NCBI RefSeq assembly: GCF_017873955.1
Contig: NZ_JAGGKS010000002.1
Span: 186,001-250,000, forward strand
Length of the DNA: 64,000 bases
Direction: 5' to 3'
Origin: Sedimentibacter acidaminivorans
Lineage (GTDB): Bacteria > Bacillota > Clostridia > Tissierellales > Sedimentibacteraceae
In this document: one piece after another, positions 38,499-46,676 of the stretch
How the letters are laid out: the number at the start of each line of letters is the position of its first letter
Numbering within the stretch: position 1 is the first letter of the stretch
Notes under the pieces: generated by a model
Databases searched by the model: none
The model's input: only the letters and a program-made list of their open reading frames with translations
What the model was told of the DNA's origin: nothing
Translations under genes and position numbers: made by a program

Positions 38499-39359
38499 TT
38501 ATCTCTCTCTGAGCTTAGGATTAGCTATTTCTTCAAAAGCTCTTCCCATAAGATATCCTGACAATACCAAAAGTGTTATTGCTATTCCAGGTGGTATCAT
38601 CCACCACCATGCTTTAAACATAGCTTGAGATGAATAACATGCATATAATATTTTCCCCCAGCTTACTTGAAGAGGATCTCCAAAACCAAGAAAACTTAAA
38701 CTTGACTCAGTCATTATTGCTGATGCCATTGTTGTTGAAACATATACAAGTGATAACGGCATAACATTTGGGGCAATATGTTTATATATTATTCGCCAAT
38801 GACTTGCACCACTTAATTTTGCTGCCTCAATAAAAGTTCTATTTTTCAATGATAATACTTGTGACCTTATTACACGAGAAGAATTTCTCCATGTTATAAG
38901 CACTATTGCAAGTATTATGTTTTTAATTCCTGGTCCTAAAATTGCAACCAATATAAGTGCAAAAGGAAGAAAAGGTATTCCATATACTATATCAACTAAA
39001 CGCATCATTACGTTATCTAATGTACCACCAAAATATCCAGCTATAAGGCCTATATTAGTACCAATAAAAACTACACATACAGCAGATATTACTCCAACTA
39101 GTACTGCTATACGTGATCCTACAATCATTTGAGAAAAAACATCTCTCCCCATCCACGTAGTACCTAAATAATGTTCTTTGGAAGGGGGTTGAAGTCTTTT
39201 AACTCCTCCATCACTATCATATTGTATTTTCATTGGATCATATGGAGCAATACGGTCTGCAAAAACTGCAATTATTACAAAACTCAAAAATATTAAAAGA
39301 CCTATCATTCCTACTTTGTTATTTCTTAACATTCTTAAGATTTTATTTAATGTTATCAT
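38499..39359 (-). CDS. ABC permease, DppC-like
   Basis: A 286-residue permease with an N-terminal helix, the family segment YLGTTWMGRDVFSQM and about five further helices. The EAA loop is AAKLSGASHWRIIYKHIAPN. It is of normal length, unlike the OppC of the second system in this window. It starts with GGAGG upstream, 12 nt after the DppB-like gene. Confidence 0.94.
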   Translation of the reverse strand: MITLNKILRMLRNNKVGMIGLLIFLSFVIIAVFADRIAPYDPMKIQYDSDGGVKRLQPPSKEHYLGTTWMGRDVFSQMIVGSRIAVLVGVISAVCVVFIGTNIGLIAGYFGGTLDNVMMRLVDIVYGIPFLPFALILVAILGPGIKNIILAIVLITWRNSSRVIRSQVLSLKNRTFIEAAKLSGASHWRIIYKHIAPNVMPLSLVYVSTTMASAIMTESSLSFLGFGDPLQVSWGKILYACYSSQAMFKAWWWMIPPGIAITLLVLSGYLMGRAFEEIANPKLRER

Positions 39360-39371
39360 TTTAGTCCTCCT

Positions 39372-40349
39372 TTAATCCAATGCTACTCTTGGGTCAAGAT
39401 ATGCATATAATATGTCAGCAATCAAGTTAAATAGTGCTGTCATGACCCCTATAAGTAAAAATGCTGTTTGAGCAAGAGGATAATCTCTAAAGGATACTGC
39501 TAGAACTATTTCTCTTCCCATTCCTGGCCATCTAAACACAGTTTCAATAAGAACAGATCCCCCAATGGCAAATCCTGCCTGTACAGCAAATATTGTTACT
39601 ACAGGCAATAATGCAGTTCTCATTGCATGTTTTCTCATTATTCTTTTTTCTTTTAATCCCTTTGCCCGCGCTAATTCTATATAGTCTTCTTTGATTACCT
39701 CTAGCATTGATGTACGCATGACAAGTAGAGGTGTGGCAGCTGAATACAGTGCTGCTGTTACAGCTGGTAAAATAAGATGTTTTAAAAAATCAAAATTCAA
39801 ATATTTCTCTAATAGATTATCAAATCTCATCCCTGGTGTATTCATTCCGCCTAAAGGCAATATTTTTAATTTAAATGCAAATATAGATAATAATATCATT
39901 CCTGTCCAGAATATAGGCGCACATCTAACTATTAACGCTATTATTGTCCCTATCATGTCAAATTTTGTATTTCTCTTCCACGCCAATGCCGCACCAGCTG
40001 TTATACCTATAAAAAAAGCTATTATTAGCGATGTAACCATAAGTATCATTGTGTTACAAAATCTTTCTGCTATAACTTCTAATGCTGATTTACCATACTG
40101 AAATGAATTACCAAAATCTCCTTTTAATAAATTTTTTATATAAATTATATATTGCTGTCCTATAGGCTTATCTAGTCCATAATGTTTTAGCAATAACTCT
40201 TGTGATTCCCTATCTAGACCAGAATCTATGAACATGCTTACCGGATCTCCTGGCACTACTCTAAATAAAAAGAATAATATTGTTACGAGTACAAATAAGG
40301 TAAGTAACATTACTAATATTCTTTTGGTTATATATTTTAATAGTCTCAT
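39372..40349 (-). CDS. ABC permease, DppB-like
   Basis: A 325-residue permease with six predicted helices. It has the family N-terminus (FRVVPGDPVSMF), the substrate-linked GLDKPIGQQY segment and the EAA loop ARAKGLKEKRIMRKHAMR. It pairs with the DppC-like protein. It follows the binding-protein gene across a 243-nt gap that contains a large palindromic element. Confidence 0.94.
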   Translation of the reverse strand: MRLLKYITKRILVMLLTLFVLVTILFFLFRVVPGDPVSMFIDSGLDRESQELLLKHYGLDKPIGQQYIIYIKNLLKGDFGNSFQYGKSALEVIAERFCNTMILMVTSLIIAFFIGITAGAALAWKRNTKFDMIGTIIALIVRCAPIFWTGMILLSIFAFKLKILPLGGMNTPGMRFDNLLEKYLNFDFLKHLILPAVTAALYSAATPLLVMRTSMLEVIKEDYIELARAKGLKEKRIMRKHAMRTALLPVVTIFAVQAGFAIGGSVLIETVFRWPGMGREIVLAVSFRDYPLAQTAFLLIGVMTALFNLIADILYAYLDPRVALD

Positions 40350-40396
40350 TTTAACAACTCCGTTTTATGTTAACTATATTTAAAAAAAATTTTCAA

Positions 40397-40588
40397 GAAG
40401 CGGGCTTTAGCCCGCCTCAGATTGCTGACAAAGTAAGCAAGATGACAGGCTTTTGACAAAGTTCAATTTCAAGGCGCGAAAAAATGGGCAACCGCAACGT
40501 ATACGTAATACGTGAGGATTGAACATTTTTGAAGCAACGAAGAAATTGGGGTTTGTCATAAGCCTGAAGCGGGCTTTAGCCCGCCTCA
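40397..40588. repeat. 121-nt near-palindrome between two 23-bp direct hairpin repeats
   Basis: Two identical 23-mers begin GAAGCGGGC and end CCGCCTCA (40397-40419 and 40566-40588); each folds as GCGGGC/GCCCGC. Between them, 40446-40566 is an imperfect inverted repeat. Matching blocks on both arms, outside to inside, are CAGGCTT, TGACAAA, CAATTTC, AAAAATG, CAA and ACGTAT. Its base composition is richer in GC than the surroundings. It lies inside the operon, between the binding-protein gene and the first permease gene. I see no coding content; a short ORF crossing it has no ribosome site and follows the repeat. It may be a dispersed repeat and may stabilise or attenuate the mRNA. Confidence 0.85.
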
Positions 40589-40592
40589 CATA

Positions 40593-42290
40593 TTAATCTA
40601 AATATTCTTGTGGTACATAATTTTCAGGGAAGTATAATTTTCCATTTTCATCCCATCTAAATCCTGCATCTTCTAATTCTTTTTTAGCATTGTTCATATT
40701 GTAATCTATTTTCTCAATATCTGAATTATGCCACGTTTCATTAATTTCAGCTACTACAGAATATGCTTTTAATGCTCTGCCTCCAAATACTACATCCACT
40801 ATAGCCTGCTTTGGTATTGCCATTGTTAATGCTCTTCTAGCATGAACATCATTAAATGGCGCTTTTCTCATGTTATAATGTAAAAAGTAACTACCTTGAT
40901 CTGCAATTTCTACAGTTTGAAGATGCTCAGCATTTGCAATTTCTTCTAACTCAAGAGGAAGCATATTATTTCCTGTAATATCTATTTCTCCAGATTTTAA
41001 TGATTGTACTACACCAAATGACTGTGTAAATGGTATTCTTAATATTCCATCAGTTTTTGGAGCAGAGAAATGTTCTTTATTTGAAGTAAGCATAAACTCT
41101 TCATTCGGTCTCCAATAATCGAACATAAATGGTCCACTACCAATTGTAGGTAAATTCTCCCATGAAAGAATTCCTTCCATTCCTCTTTCTTCATATTCTT
41201 TTTCCCAAATATGCTTAGGAAGTATTCCAACTAAAGCTAATCCATTAGAAATAAACGGCGCAAATGGTTCAGAAAGTTTAAATCTCAATTCATTTTCTGC
41301 AATTATTTCAACTGAATCAAGTGCTTTTATTTTTGATAAATAATATGGAGAACTAACCTCTTTTGCAAAATCAAATGTAAATTTAACATCTTCCACAGTC
41401 AAAGGTTTTCCATCATGGAATTTTACATTATCTCTTAAAGTTACGTCTATAGTAGTATCATCTATGACATCATATGATTCTGCAAGCCACGGAACCACTT
41501 GTCCTTTAATATCCACTCTAACTAATGGGTCATAAATTAAATTTAACATATAAATATCTTGACCGGTTTTTGTAGTAAGTGGATTTAGTAGTTTTATATC
41601 AAGAACCGAACCAAATTTTATAATTTTATCATCTGTCTTAGGTGTTACATTTATCCAGTTCCAAAAACTATATAAACCTTCACCCATTGCGGGTGTAACG
41701 TTATCATATTTATCTTTATTATAAACTTGCGTCAATATTCTATGAGCTATTGGTGGCTGTGGAACATCAGAAGCTAATATTTTTTGCATTTCTGCCGATT
41801 TCTCTATTCTTACTGATGTATCCATATTAGTAGCAAATTCTTCTGCTAAAGCATCATATTTAGGGTTATTGTATCCAGCAACATTATATCCACCTTCTTC
41901 ACCTTCTCCTGAGTAATGCATTGTATAAAGCCAATGAAATGGATCTATACGTTCAGATTTACCTCCCCATTGAATCATAAATGCATCGTGTTTATGTCCA
42001 GCCATACCTTCAGCTGACATGGTTGCCCATTCCATTGTAGTAATATTTACATCAAATCCTAATTCTTTCCACGAATCTGCAATCATAATTCCTGCTTCGT
42101 ACCTAACGGGATCATATGTTTGAGAAGTAATCCACATTTCTAATGCAGGGATTTTATCCGCTTCATTAAGCACTACAGATTCTTCTTGAACTGGTTGATT
42201 ATCTGTTGGTTCCGATGCCTTTTCACATGCTACAATGCTAAATACCATTACACAAACTAATAATACTACTAATATCTTTTTAATTTTCAT
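40593..42290 (-). CDS. Peptide-type substrate-binding lipoprotein with circularly permuted lobes
   Basis: A 565-residue SBP_bac_5-family lipoprotein. A signal peptide ends at a lipobox, SIVAC, with Cys 22. The order of the mature domains is unusual. Residues about 45-218 resemble the C-terminal lobe of DppA/OppA proteins (ALEMWITSQTYDPVR, GYNVAGYNNPKYD, then MQKILASDVPQPPIAHR). Residues about 222-555 resemble the normal N-terminal and middle parts (LNPLTTKTGQDIYM, VPWLAESYDV, FHDGKPLTVEDVKFTFD, GSGPF, RRALTMAIPK, ELEDAGFRWDENG). The frame is unbroken, so this looks like a true circular permutation. It starts with GGGGGAG upstream and overlaps the C26 hydrolase gene by 11 nt. Confidence 0.92.
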   Translation of the reverse strand: MKIKKILVVLLVCVMVFSIVACEKASEPTDNQPVQEESVVLNEADKIPALEMWITSQTYDPVRYEAGIMIADSWKELGFDVNITTMEWATMSAEGMAGHKHDAFMIQWGGKSERIDPFHWLYTMHYSGEGEEGGYNVAGYNNPKYDALAEEFATNMDTSVRIEKSAEMQKILASDVPQPPIAHRILTQVYNKDKYDNVTPAMGEGLYSFWNWINVTPKTDDKIIKFGSVLDIKLLNPLTTKTGQDIYMLNLIYDPLVRVDIKGQVVPWLAESYDVIDDTTIDVTLRDNVKFHDGKPLTVEDVKFTFDFAKEVSSPYYLSKIKALDSVEIIAENELRFKLSEPFAPFISNGLALVGILPKHIWEKEYEERGMEGILSWENLPTIGSGPFMFDYWRPNEEFMLTSNKEHFSAPKTDGILRIPFTQSFGVVQSLKSGEIDITGNNMLPLELEEIANAEHLQTVEIADQGSYFLHYNMRKAPFNDVHARRALTMAIPKQAIVDVVFGGRALKAYSVVAEINETWHNSDIEKIDYNMNNAKKELEDAGFRWDENGKLYFPENYVPQEYLD

Positions 42291-43047
42291 TTTTCTCCCC
42301 CTTACTTTTTACTAGATTAACAAAATATTTAAGAATTTTTATTTGTTCATAATTATTCTCTGCCATCATTTCTGGATGCCACTGAACGCCAAGTATGGAA
42401 TCAATACTTTCGTGTACTATTGCTTCTATCAAATCATCTTCACATGACCATCCTACAGCCTTTAAACCTTTGCCAATTACTTTGATTGCTTGGTGATGAA
42501 AACTATTAACATTAGTTTTATCTCCCAAAACATTATTGAATAAGCTACCTTTTTCAAAATACACACTGTGGCATGGTTCGTCAGGAGTTGCTTTACTTCC
42601 TGAATGAGCAATATTTGTTAAATTATCAAAATATATATCCTGGTATAACGTCCCACCAAAAAATATATTTAACATATGAAACCCTCTACAAATACCGAAT
42701 ACTGGTTTGCTTTTCTCCAATGTTTTCTTTAACAATTCAAGTTCAAATCGATCTCTGTCAGCCACTATTTTCTTGCACCCCCTGCTTATACTTTTATCAT
42801 ATAATAAGGGGTATATGTCAGGTCCGCCAGCAAGTATAAGTCCGTCTATTTTATCTGTAATATCCTCTATGTAGTTAGGGCTTTTTATTACAGGTATTGC
42901 TATTGGTACTCCTCCCGCTCTTTCTACTGATTTAAAATAATCCATTGTTGACATGAGCATATCTTGACCTTTGACTCCTCTTGGTCTAAATCCATCAACT
43001 TCATATGATTTTACAAAATATGATGTAATACCTATAACTGGCCTCAT
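42280..43047 (-). CDS. Class I glutamine amidotransferase-like hydrolase (peptidase C26, PuuD-like)
   Basis: About 255 residues. The nucleophile elbow is FGICRGFHMLN, and the catalytic His-Glu pair is in LGVQWHPEM. The PuuD-like family hydrolyses gamma-glutamyl amides such as gamma-glutamyl-GABA; the substrate here is unknown. The ATG at 43045-43047 has GGAGG 5 nt upstream. It is the first gene of the operon and lies 34 nt from a sigma-54-type promoter. With a creatininase at the other end of the operon, it suggests uptake and stepwise amide hydrolysis of one compound class. Confidence 0.9.
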   Translation of the reverse strand: MRPVIGITSYFVKSYEVDGFRPRGVKGQDMLMSTMDYFKSVERAGGVPIAIPVIKSPNYIEDITDKIDGLILAGGPDIYPLLYDKSISRGCKKIVADRDRFELELLKKTLEKSKPVFGICRGFHMLNIFFGGTLYQDIYFDNLTNIAHSGSKATPDEPCHSVYFEKGSLFNNVLGDKTNVNSFHHQAIKVIGKGLKAVGWSCEDDLIEAIVHESIDSILGVQWHPEMMAENNYEQIKILKYFVNLVKSKGEKNEN

Positions 43048-43080
43048 GTTAACCTCCATTCTTGTTATACAAGATTATTT

Positions 43081-43097
43081 AGCAATTTGTATGCCAA
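43081..43097 (-). promoter_or_regulatory. Sigma-54 (-24/-12) promoter of the transport operon
   Basis: On the minus strand the sequence TTGGCATACAAATTGCT has GG and GC separated by exactly 10 nt and agrees with the consensus TGGCAC-N5-TTGCA/T at all but the last base of the -24 element. The operon's first ATG is 34 nt downstream. The adjacent gene encodes a sigma-54 activator, which supports the call. Confidence 0.85.
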
Positions 43098-43169
43098 TAG
43101 TTGTTAAATCTATGACTCATTGCTTTATAAGGGGTTTACTATTCTAATAGGATAGATTATCTGTTTAAC

Positions 43170-43195
43170 TGTAAAAATTGTGTTATATTTTTACA
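43170..43195. promoter_or_regulatory. Candidate activator-binding inverted repeat
   Basis: TGTAAAAAT and ATTTTTACA form a perfect 9-bp inverted repeat with an 8-nt centre. It lies about 85 bp upstream of the -24 element, a usual distance for sigma-54 enhancer sites. It also lies just after the activator gene's stop, so it could instead be a terminator; it lacks a T-tail. A smaller palindrome, CTATT...AATAG, lies at 43138-43149. Confidence 0.5.
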
Positions 43196-43199
43196 ATTG

Positions 43200-45236
43200 T
43201 TACAATTTGCTTATTTTGTTTACTCCATTTTGAGTTATCTTTGTTCCGCCTCTCCCTATTCCTATCTCAACATATCCATAATGTTCAAGTATTTTAAGAT
43301 AATTCCTTACTTCCTGTTCACTCATGCATATATTCTGTTTTTCTAACTCTATAGACATTTGTTTTCTACCTATTTTTTTCTTTTGCCTATAATATGTATA
43401 TAATATTTTTAAAATTATAGTATATAACTCTTCTTCAAAATTAACCTTTGTATTTTCTATATTATTGACACCCTCATGGAATTTCAAAACATCTTGTTTT
43501 TCAATATTGGATATAGGTATATCATTTTTTTCAATAATTAGTTTCTCTAAATTTGCAAAATACTCAACATAATTTTTAAGTTCTCTAATGTTTCCATCCC
43601 AACCATAGTTCTTAAAAAAATATTTAACCTCATCTGACAAGGCAAATTTCCCTTTATATTTTTTCCTATAATATTCAAAAATTTCAAAGATATCGTTCTC
43701 CCGTTCCCTTAAAGAAGGCACGCTTAATGGGAGTACACTTAATCTATAATACAAATCTTTTCTAAACTGTCCTTCTTTAATTCTCTTTTCTAAATCGATA
43801 TTTGTTGCTGCAATTATACGCACATCAATATGCATCACATTATCTCCACCTATTCTCATTACTTCTTGTTCTTGCAATACTCTAAGTAATCTATTTTGCA
43901 AATGTATCGGTATTTCACCAATTTCATCTAGAAAAAGTGTTCCTCCATGAGCTATTTCAAACAATCCTTGTTTTCCACCTTTTTTAGCTCCTGTAAATGC
44001 TCCTTCTTCATAACCAAACAATTCACTTTCAAGTAAATTTTCTGGAAAAGAAGAACAGTTAACAGCAACAAATTGATTATCTCTTCTTTTTGAATTATTA
44101 TGAATTATGTGAGCAAATATTTCTTTGCCTGTACCACTTTCCCCCGTAATAAGTACAGATGATTCTGATTTTGCCATCCTTATTGCTATTTGCTTACACT
44201 TTTTTATTTCTTGACTGCTTCCAATTATATCATTAAGCCTATATTTAGATTTATGCCCTTTTCCCATTACCATTTGTCTATGCTCATGCATTTTTCTTTC
44301 TACATCGCTAAATTTTTTTAATATGATGATACCACCATTATTTAACCCCACTTTTTTAGCAGGAACAATCGTAGCTATTATATCATTTTGATTTATTTTT
44401 AATACCTTTTCAACCGTGTTTAGTACATGAACCTCATTTTCATTTATAAATAATATATCTTTAACTTTTTCCCCTACGATATTTTGATAATCATTCATTA
44501 TTAGTTTATTAGCACTACCGCTACTATCTTTAATAATTCCACTTTCATCATATATTATTATTCCTTCATTTAAGTTTTCAAACAGCATATCTAATTGATT
44601 TTCTAATTCGTAATTTTCCGTAACTATATATCTTATGCCATAATTAGCAGTGATTGTTTCATTACAATACTCTAATATTTTCTGTTTGTATTTTTCCTTA
44701 TTCAAATTAAGTTTAGTTATAATATTTAATATTGTACTAACATCTGTAACTCTATTACCAATGTCTATTATAGTTTTAACTGAATTTGGTATGATTTTTA
44801 CTTCACCAGGAGTAATTGCAATATCAAGTTTGGGATATTCTTTTATTTCTGGGTAATAAGGATATAATTCTATGTCTTTTCTTCCTATATTATACAGAAG
44901 CGAAATTGTTTCTGTTGCAGTACTAGGCCCTACATTTACAAGAAGTGCATTTGTCCCAACAGGTAAATTCCTTATTTTCTCATATCCCTTTTTACTTAAT
45001 GTTGTATTTATCTTTATTATTTCACAATCTTTTGAAGCATATTGTTTAACTAAACGAAATATTGAATATGTTGATATAAGAATAAGATCTGCATCAATTT
45101 CTTTAATAATTTCATGTTTTTCTATGCTACTAATCTCTATTTCTATAGTACCATTGAAAAATTTTTCGATGTCTTGCTTATATCCTTCAGCTATTTTCTT
45201 GTCTACTGAAACGATAGTAAGTTTTATTCTTTTCAT
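43200..45236 (-). CDS. Sigma-54-dependent activator with PAS and C-terminal winged helix
   Basis: A 678-residue enhancer-binding protein. Residues 1-~175 form an unassigned N-terminal sensory region resembling PrpR-type domains. A PAS-like segment (~215-300) follows. The AAA+ domain carries GESGTGKE (365-372), the sigma-54 contact loop GAFTGA (412-417), Walker B FLDEIGE (435-441) and LRERENDI. The C-terminus (~600-678) is not a Fis-type helix-turn-helix. Instead, KKIGRKQMSIELEK, MSEQEVRNYLKILEHYGY and GRGGTKIT look like a winged helix. The ATG at 45234-45236 has GGAGGT 4 nt upstream. It likely controls the adjacent operon. Confidence 0.93.
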   Translation of the reverse strand: MKRIKLTIVSVDKKIAEGYKQDIEKFFNGTIEIEISSIEKHEIIKEIDADLILISTYSIFRLVKQYASKDCEIIKINTTLSKKGYEKIRNLPVGTNALLVNVGPSTATETISLLYNIGRKDIELYPYYPEIKEYPKLDIAITPGEVKIIPNSVKTIIDIGNRVTDVSTILNIITKLNLNKEKYKQKILEYCNETITANYGIRYIVTENYELENQLDMLFENLNEGIIIYDESGIIKDSSGSANKLIMNDYQNIVGEKVKDILFINENEVHVLNTVEKVLKINQNDIIATIVPAKKVGLNNGGIIILKKFSDVERKMHEHRQMVMGKGHKSKYRLNDIIGSSQEIKKCKQIAIRMAKSESSVLITGESGTGKEIFAHIIHNNSKRRDNQFVAVNCSSFPENLLESELFGYEEGAFTGAKKGGKQGLFEIAHGGTLFLDEIGEIPIHLQNRLLRVLQEQEVMRIGGDNVMHIDVRIIAATNIDLEKRIKEGQFRKDLYYRLSVLPLSVPSLRERENDIFEIFEYYRKKYKGKFALSDEVKYFFKNYGWDGNIRELKNYVEYFANLEKLIIEKNDIPISNIEKQDVLKFHEGVNNIENTKVNFEEELYTIILKILYTYYRQKKKIGRKQMSIELEKQNICMSEQEVRNYLKILEHYGYVEIGIGRGGTKITQNGVNKISKL

Positions 45237-45246
45237 AATTACCTCC

Positions 45247-45270
45247 ATTATGCAGCTTTTGCGCTGCCTC
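45247..45270. repeat. Small hairpin near the activator ribosome site
   Basis: On the minus strand TGAGGC is followed by a stem-loop GCAGC-GCAAAA-GCTGC, ending a few bases before the GGAGGT of the activator gene. Its TGAGGC-stem-AAA-stem layout resembles the 23-bp repeats at 40397 and 40566. It could also end mnmA transcripts. Confidence 0.45.
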
Positions 45271-45292
45271 AAATAGACTTTCATTATTCTAT

Positions 45293-46336
45293 TTAAACAA
45301 TTATTCCTCCACCAAGTACCTCATCACCTATGTAGAATACTGCTGATTGACCAGGTGCTGGTGCTCTCTCAGGTTTTTCAAACCTCACTACAGCTTTACT
45401 GCAACCTTTGTTTATTACAATGCATTTTAAATAGTATCCCCATTGACAAAGTTTAACTTCACAATCTATACTTTGTAATCTTTTATTGTTTTCATCTATA
45501 TATGTTATATTTTCAACTATTATTTCGTCTTTATATAAATGTTTTTCATCACCAAGAACAATCTCATTTGTTTTATTATTTATTTTAAGTACAAAAAGTG
45601 AATTATTATTGTTAATTCCTAACCCTCTTTTTTGACCAATTGTATAATTGTATATACCCGTGTGTTTACCAATAAAATTTCCGTCTAAATCAACAAAATT
45701 ACCTTCAGTATTTATTAACCCACATCTTTTTTTTATAAATTTACCATGGCTCATATTGGTTATGAAACATATGTCTTGACTGTCTTTTTTTCCGGAAGTT
45801 TCTGGAATGATTTTTTTGACGAGCTCTCTTACTTCATTTTTATTTTTATATCCATTTAAAGGTAATAATACCGATGATAACTGCTCTTGGTTTAAATGGT
45901 AAAGAAAGTATGATTGGTCTTTTTTTTCTATATCACTTTTATATAAGTGAAATTTCAAATCCTTTTCATCATATTTTATATTTGCATAGTGTCCAAAAGC
46001 CATGAAATCTGCTCCTAATTCTTTAGCCTTTTCAATCATCAAACCATATTTAACTTTAATATTACACATTATACATGGATTTGGTGTTTTTCCTTCTAAA
46101 TATTCACCTACAAATTTATCTATAACCTCATTTTCAAAATATTCTTTAAAATCTACAATATAGTGCTCTATATTTAGCATTTTTGCAACATATTGAGAAC
46201 TACTAACATCAAATTCATCAAATAATTTCATAGTAATTCCAAACACATTATAACCCTGTTCTTTTAAAATATATGCTACTGCCCCACTATCAACACCACC
46301 ACTAAGGGCTACAGCAACTCTCTTACTATTAATCAA
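45293..46336 (-). CDS. mnmA: tRNA-specific 2-thiouridylase MnmA
   Basis: A 347-residue ATP-pyrophosphatase-family enzyme that thiolates U34 of tRNA. Motifs are the P-loop LSGGVDS, the catalytic Cys pair in TPNPCIMCN and DICFI, AFGHYA, and the C-terminal GQSAVFY. The start is a TTG at 46334-46336 with GGAG 6 nt upstream. MnmA usually lies next to iscS/iscU in Firmicutes; here it is 39 kb away, so a second copy elsewhere is possible. The activator gene follows after 56 nt. Confidence 0.95.
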   Translation of the reverse strand: MINSKRVAVALSGGVDSGAVAYILKEQGYNVFGITMKLFDEFDVSSSQYVAKMLNIEHYIVDFKEYFENEVIDKFVGEYLEGKTPNPCIMCNIKVKYGLMIEKAKELGADFMAFGHYANIKYDEKDLKFHLYKSDIEKKDQSYFLYHLNQEQLSSVLLPLNGYKNKNEVRELVKKIIPETSGKKDSQDICFITNMSHGKFIKKRCGLINTEGNFVDLDGNFIGKHTGIYNYTIGQKRGLGINNNNSLFVLKINNKTNEIVLGDEKHLYKDEIIVENITYIDENNKRLQSIDCEVKLCQWGYYLKCIVINKGCSKAVVRFEKPERAPAPGQSAVFYIGDEVLGGGIIV

Positions 46337-46421
46337 AACAATCTCCTTTTTCTCATAAAATCATTAATTTAAATACATTATACATCAAAATATATGCATT
46401 GAAAACAATATAATAAATAAA

Positions 46422-46446
46422 AGCCACAGCGATAATCGTTATGGCT
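46422..46446 (-). terminator. Terminator after the Cys-rich small ORF
   Basis: AGCCATAACGAT pairs with ATCGCTGTGGCT with two mismatches, followed on the minus strand by TTTTATTTATT. It lies 35 nt beyond the small ORF's stop. Confidence 0.75.
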
Positions 46447-46480
46447 CATATTTTAAAACATATAGTTTAAATTTATTTTT

Positions 46481-46603
46481 TTAGTATCTTCTATTTCCGC
46501 AACAACGTCGATTGCAGCAGCATCTATCTCTCCTGCATCCGCAGTTATTGCATCTGCCTAATCCAAACCCTAAGGCTAGCCAAGGTATTACACAGCAAAA
46601 CAT
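46481..46603 (-). CDS. 40-residue Cys/Arg-rich small protein
   Basis: A small ORF beginning MFCCVIPWLALGFGLGRC and ending in an Arg/Cys-rich tail (CGCRRDRCCCNRRCCGNRRY). Ten of 40 residues are Cys and eight are Arg. A short hydrophobic N-terminal half (residues 5-16) could insert in a membrane. AGGA lies 8 nt before the ATG, and a terminator follows the stop, which supports a real gene. I know no family for it; Cys-rich small proteins in spore-formers are sometimes coat components, but this is speculation. Confidence 0.6.
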   Translation of the reverse strand: MFCCVIPWLALGFGLGRCNNCGCRRDRCCCNRRCCGNRRY

Positions 46604-46676
46604 ATCATCATTCCTTTACTTTGTGGCTTGTATTTATTCTATTCACATTGACATTTTATGTTACAACTCAATTGGG

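Noticed and set aside
39691-40101. A 136-residue plus-strand ORF across the DppB-like permease gene
   Set aside because: It is antisense to a conserved permease and has no support of its own.
40400-40415. The GC-rich hairpin as a plain intrinsic terminator of the binding-protein gene
   Set aside because: Neither direction has a convincing T-run, and an identical copy lies 169 bp away, so repeat origin is the better reading.
40407-40589. A 60-residue ORF inside the repeat element
   Set aside because: It follows the palindrome exactly, has no ribosome site and no recognisable protein features.
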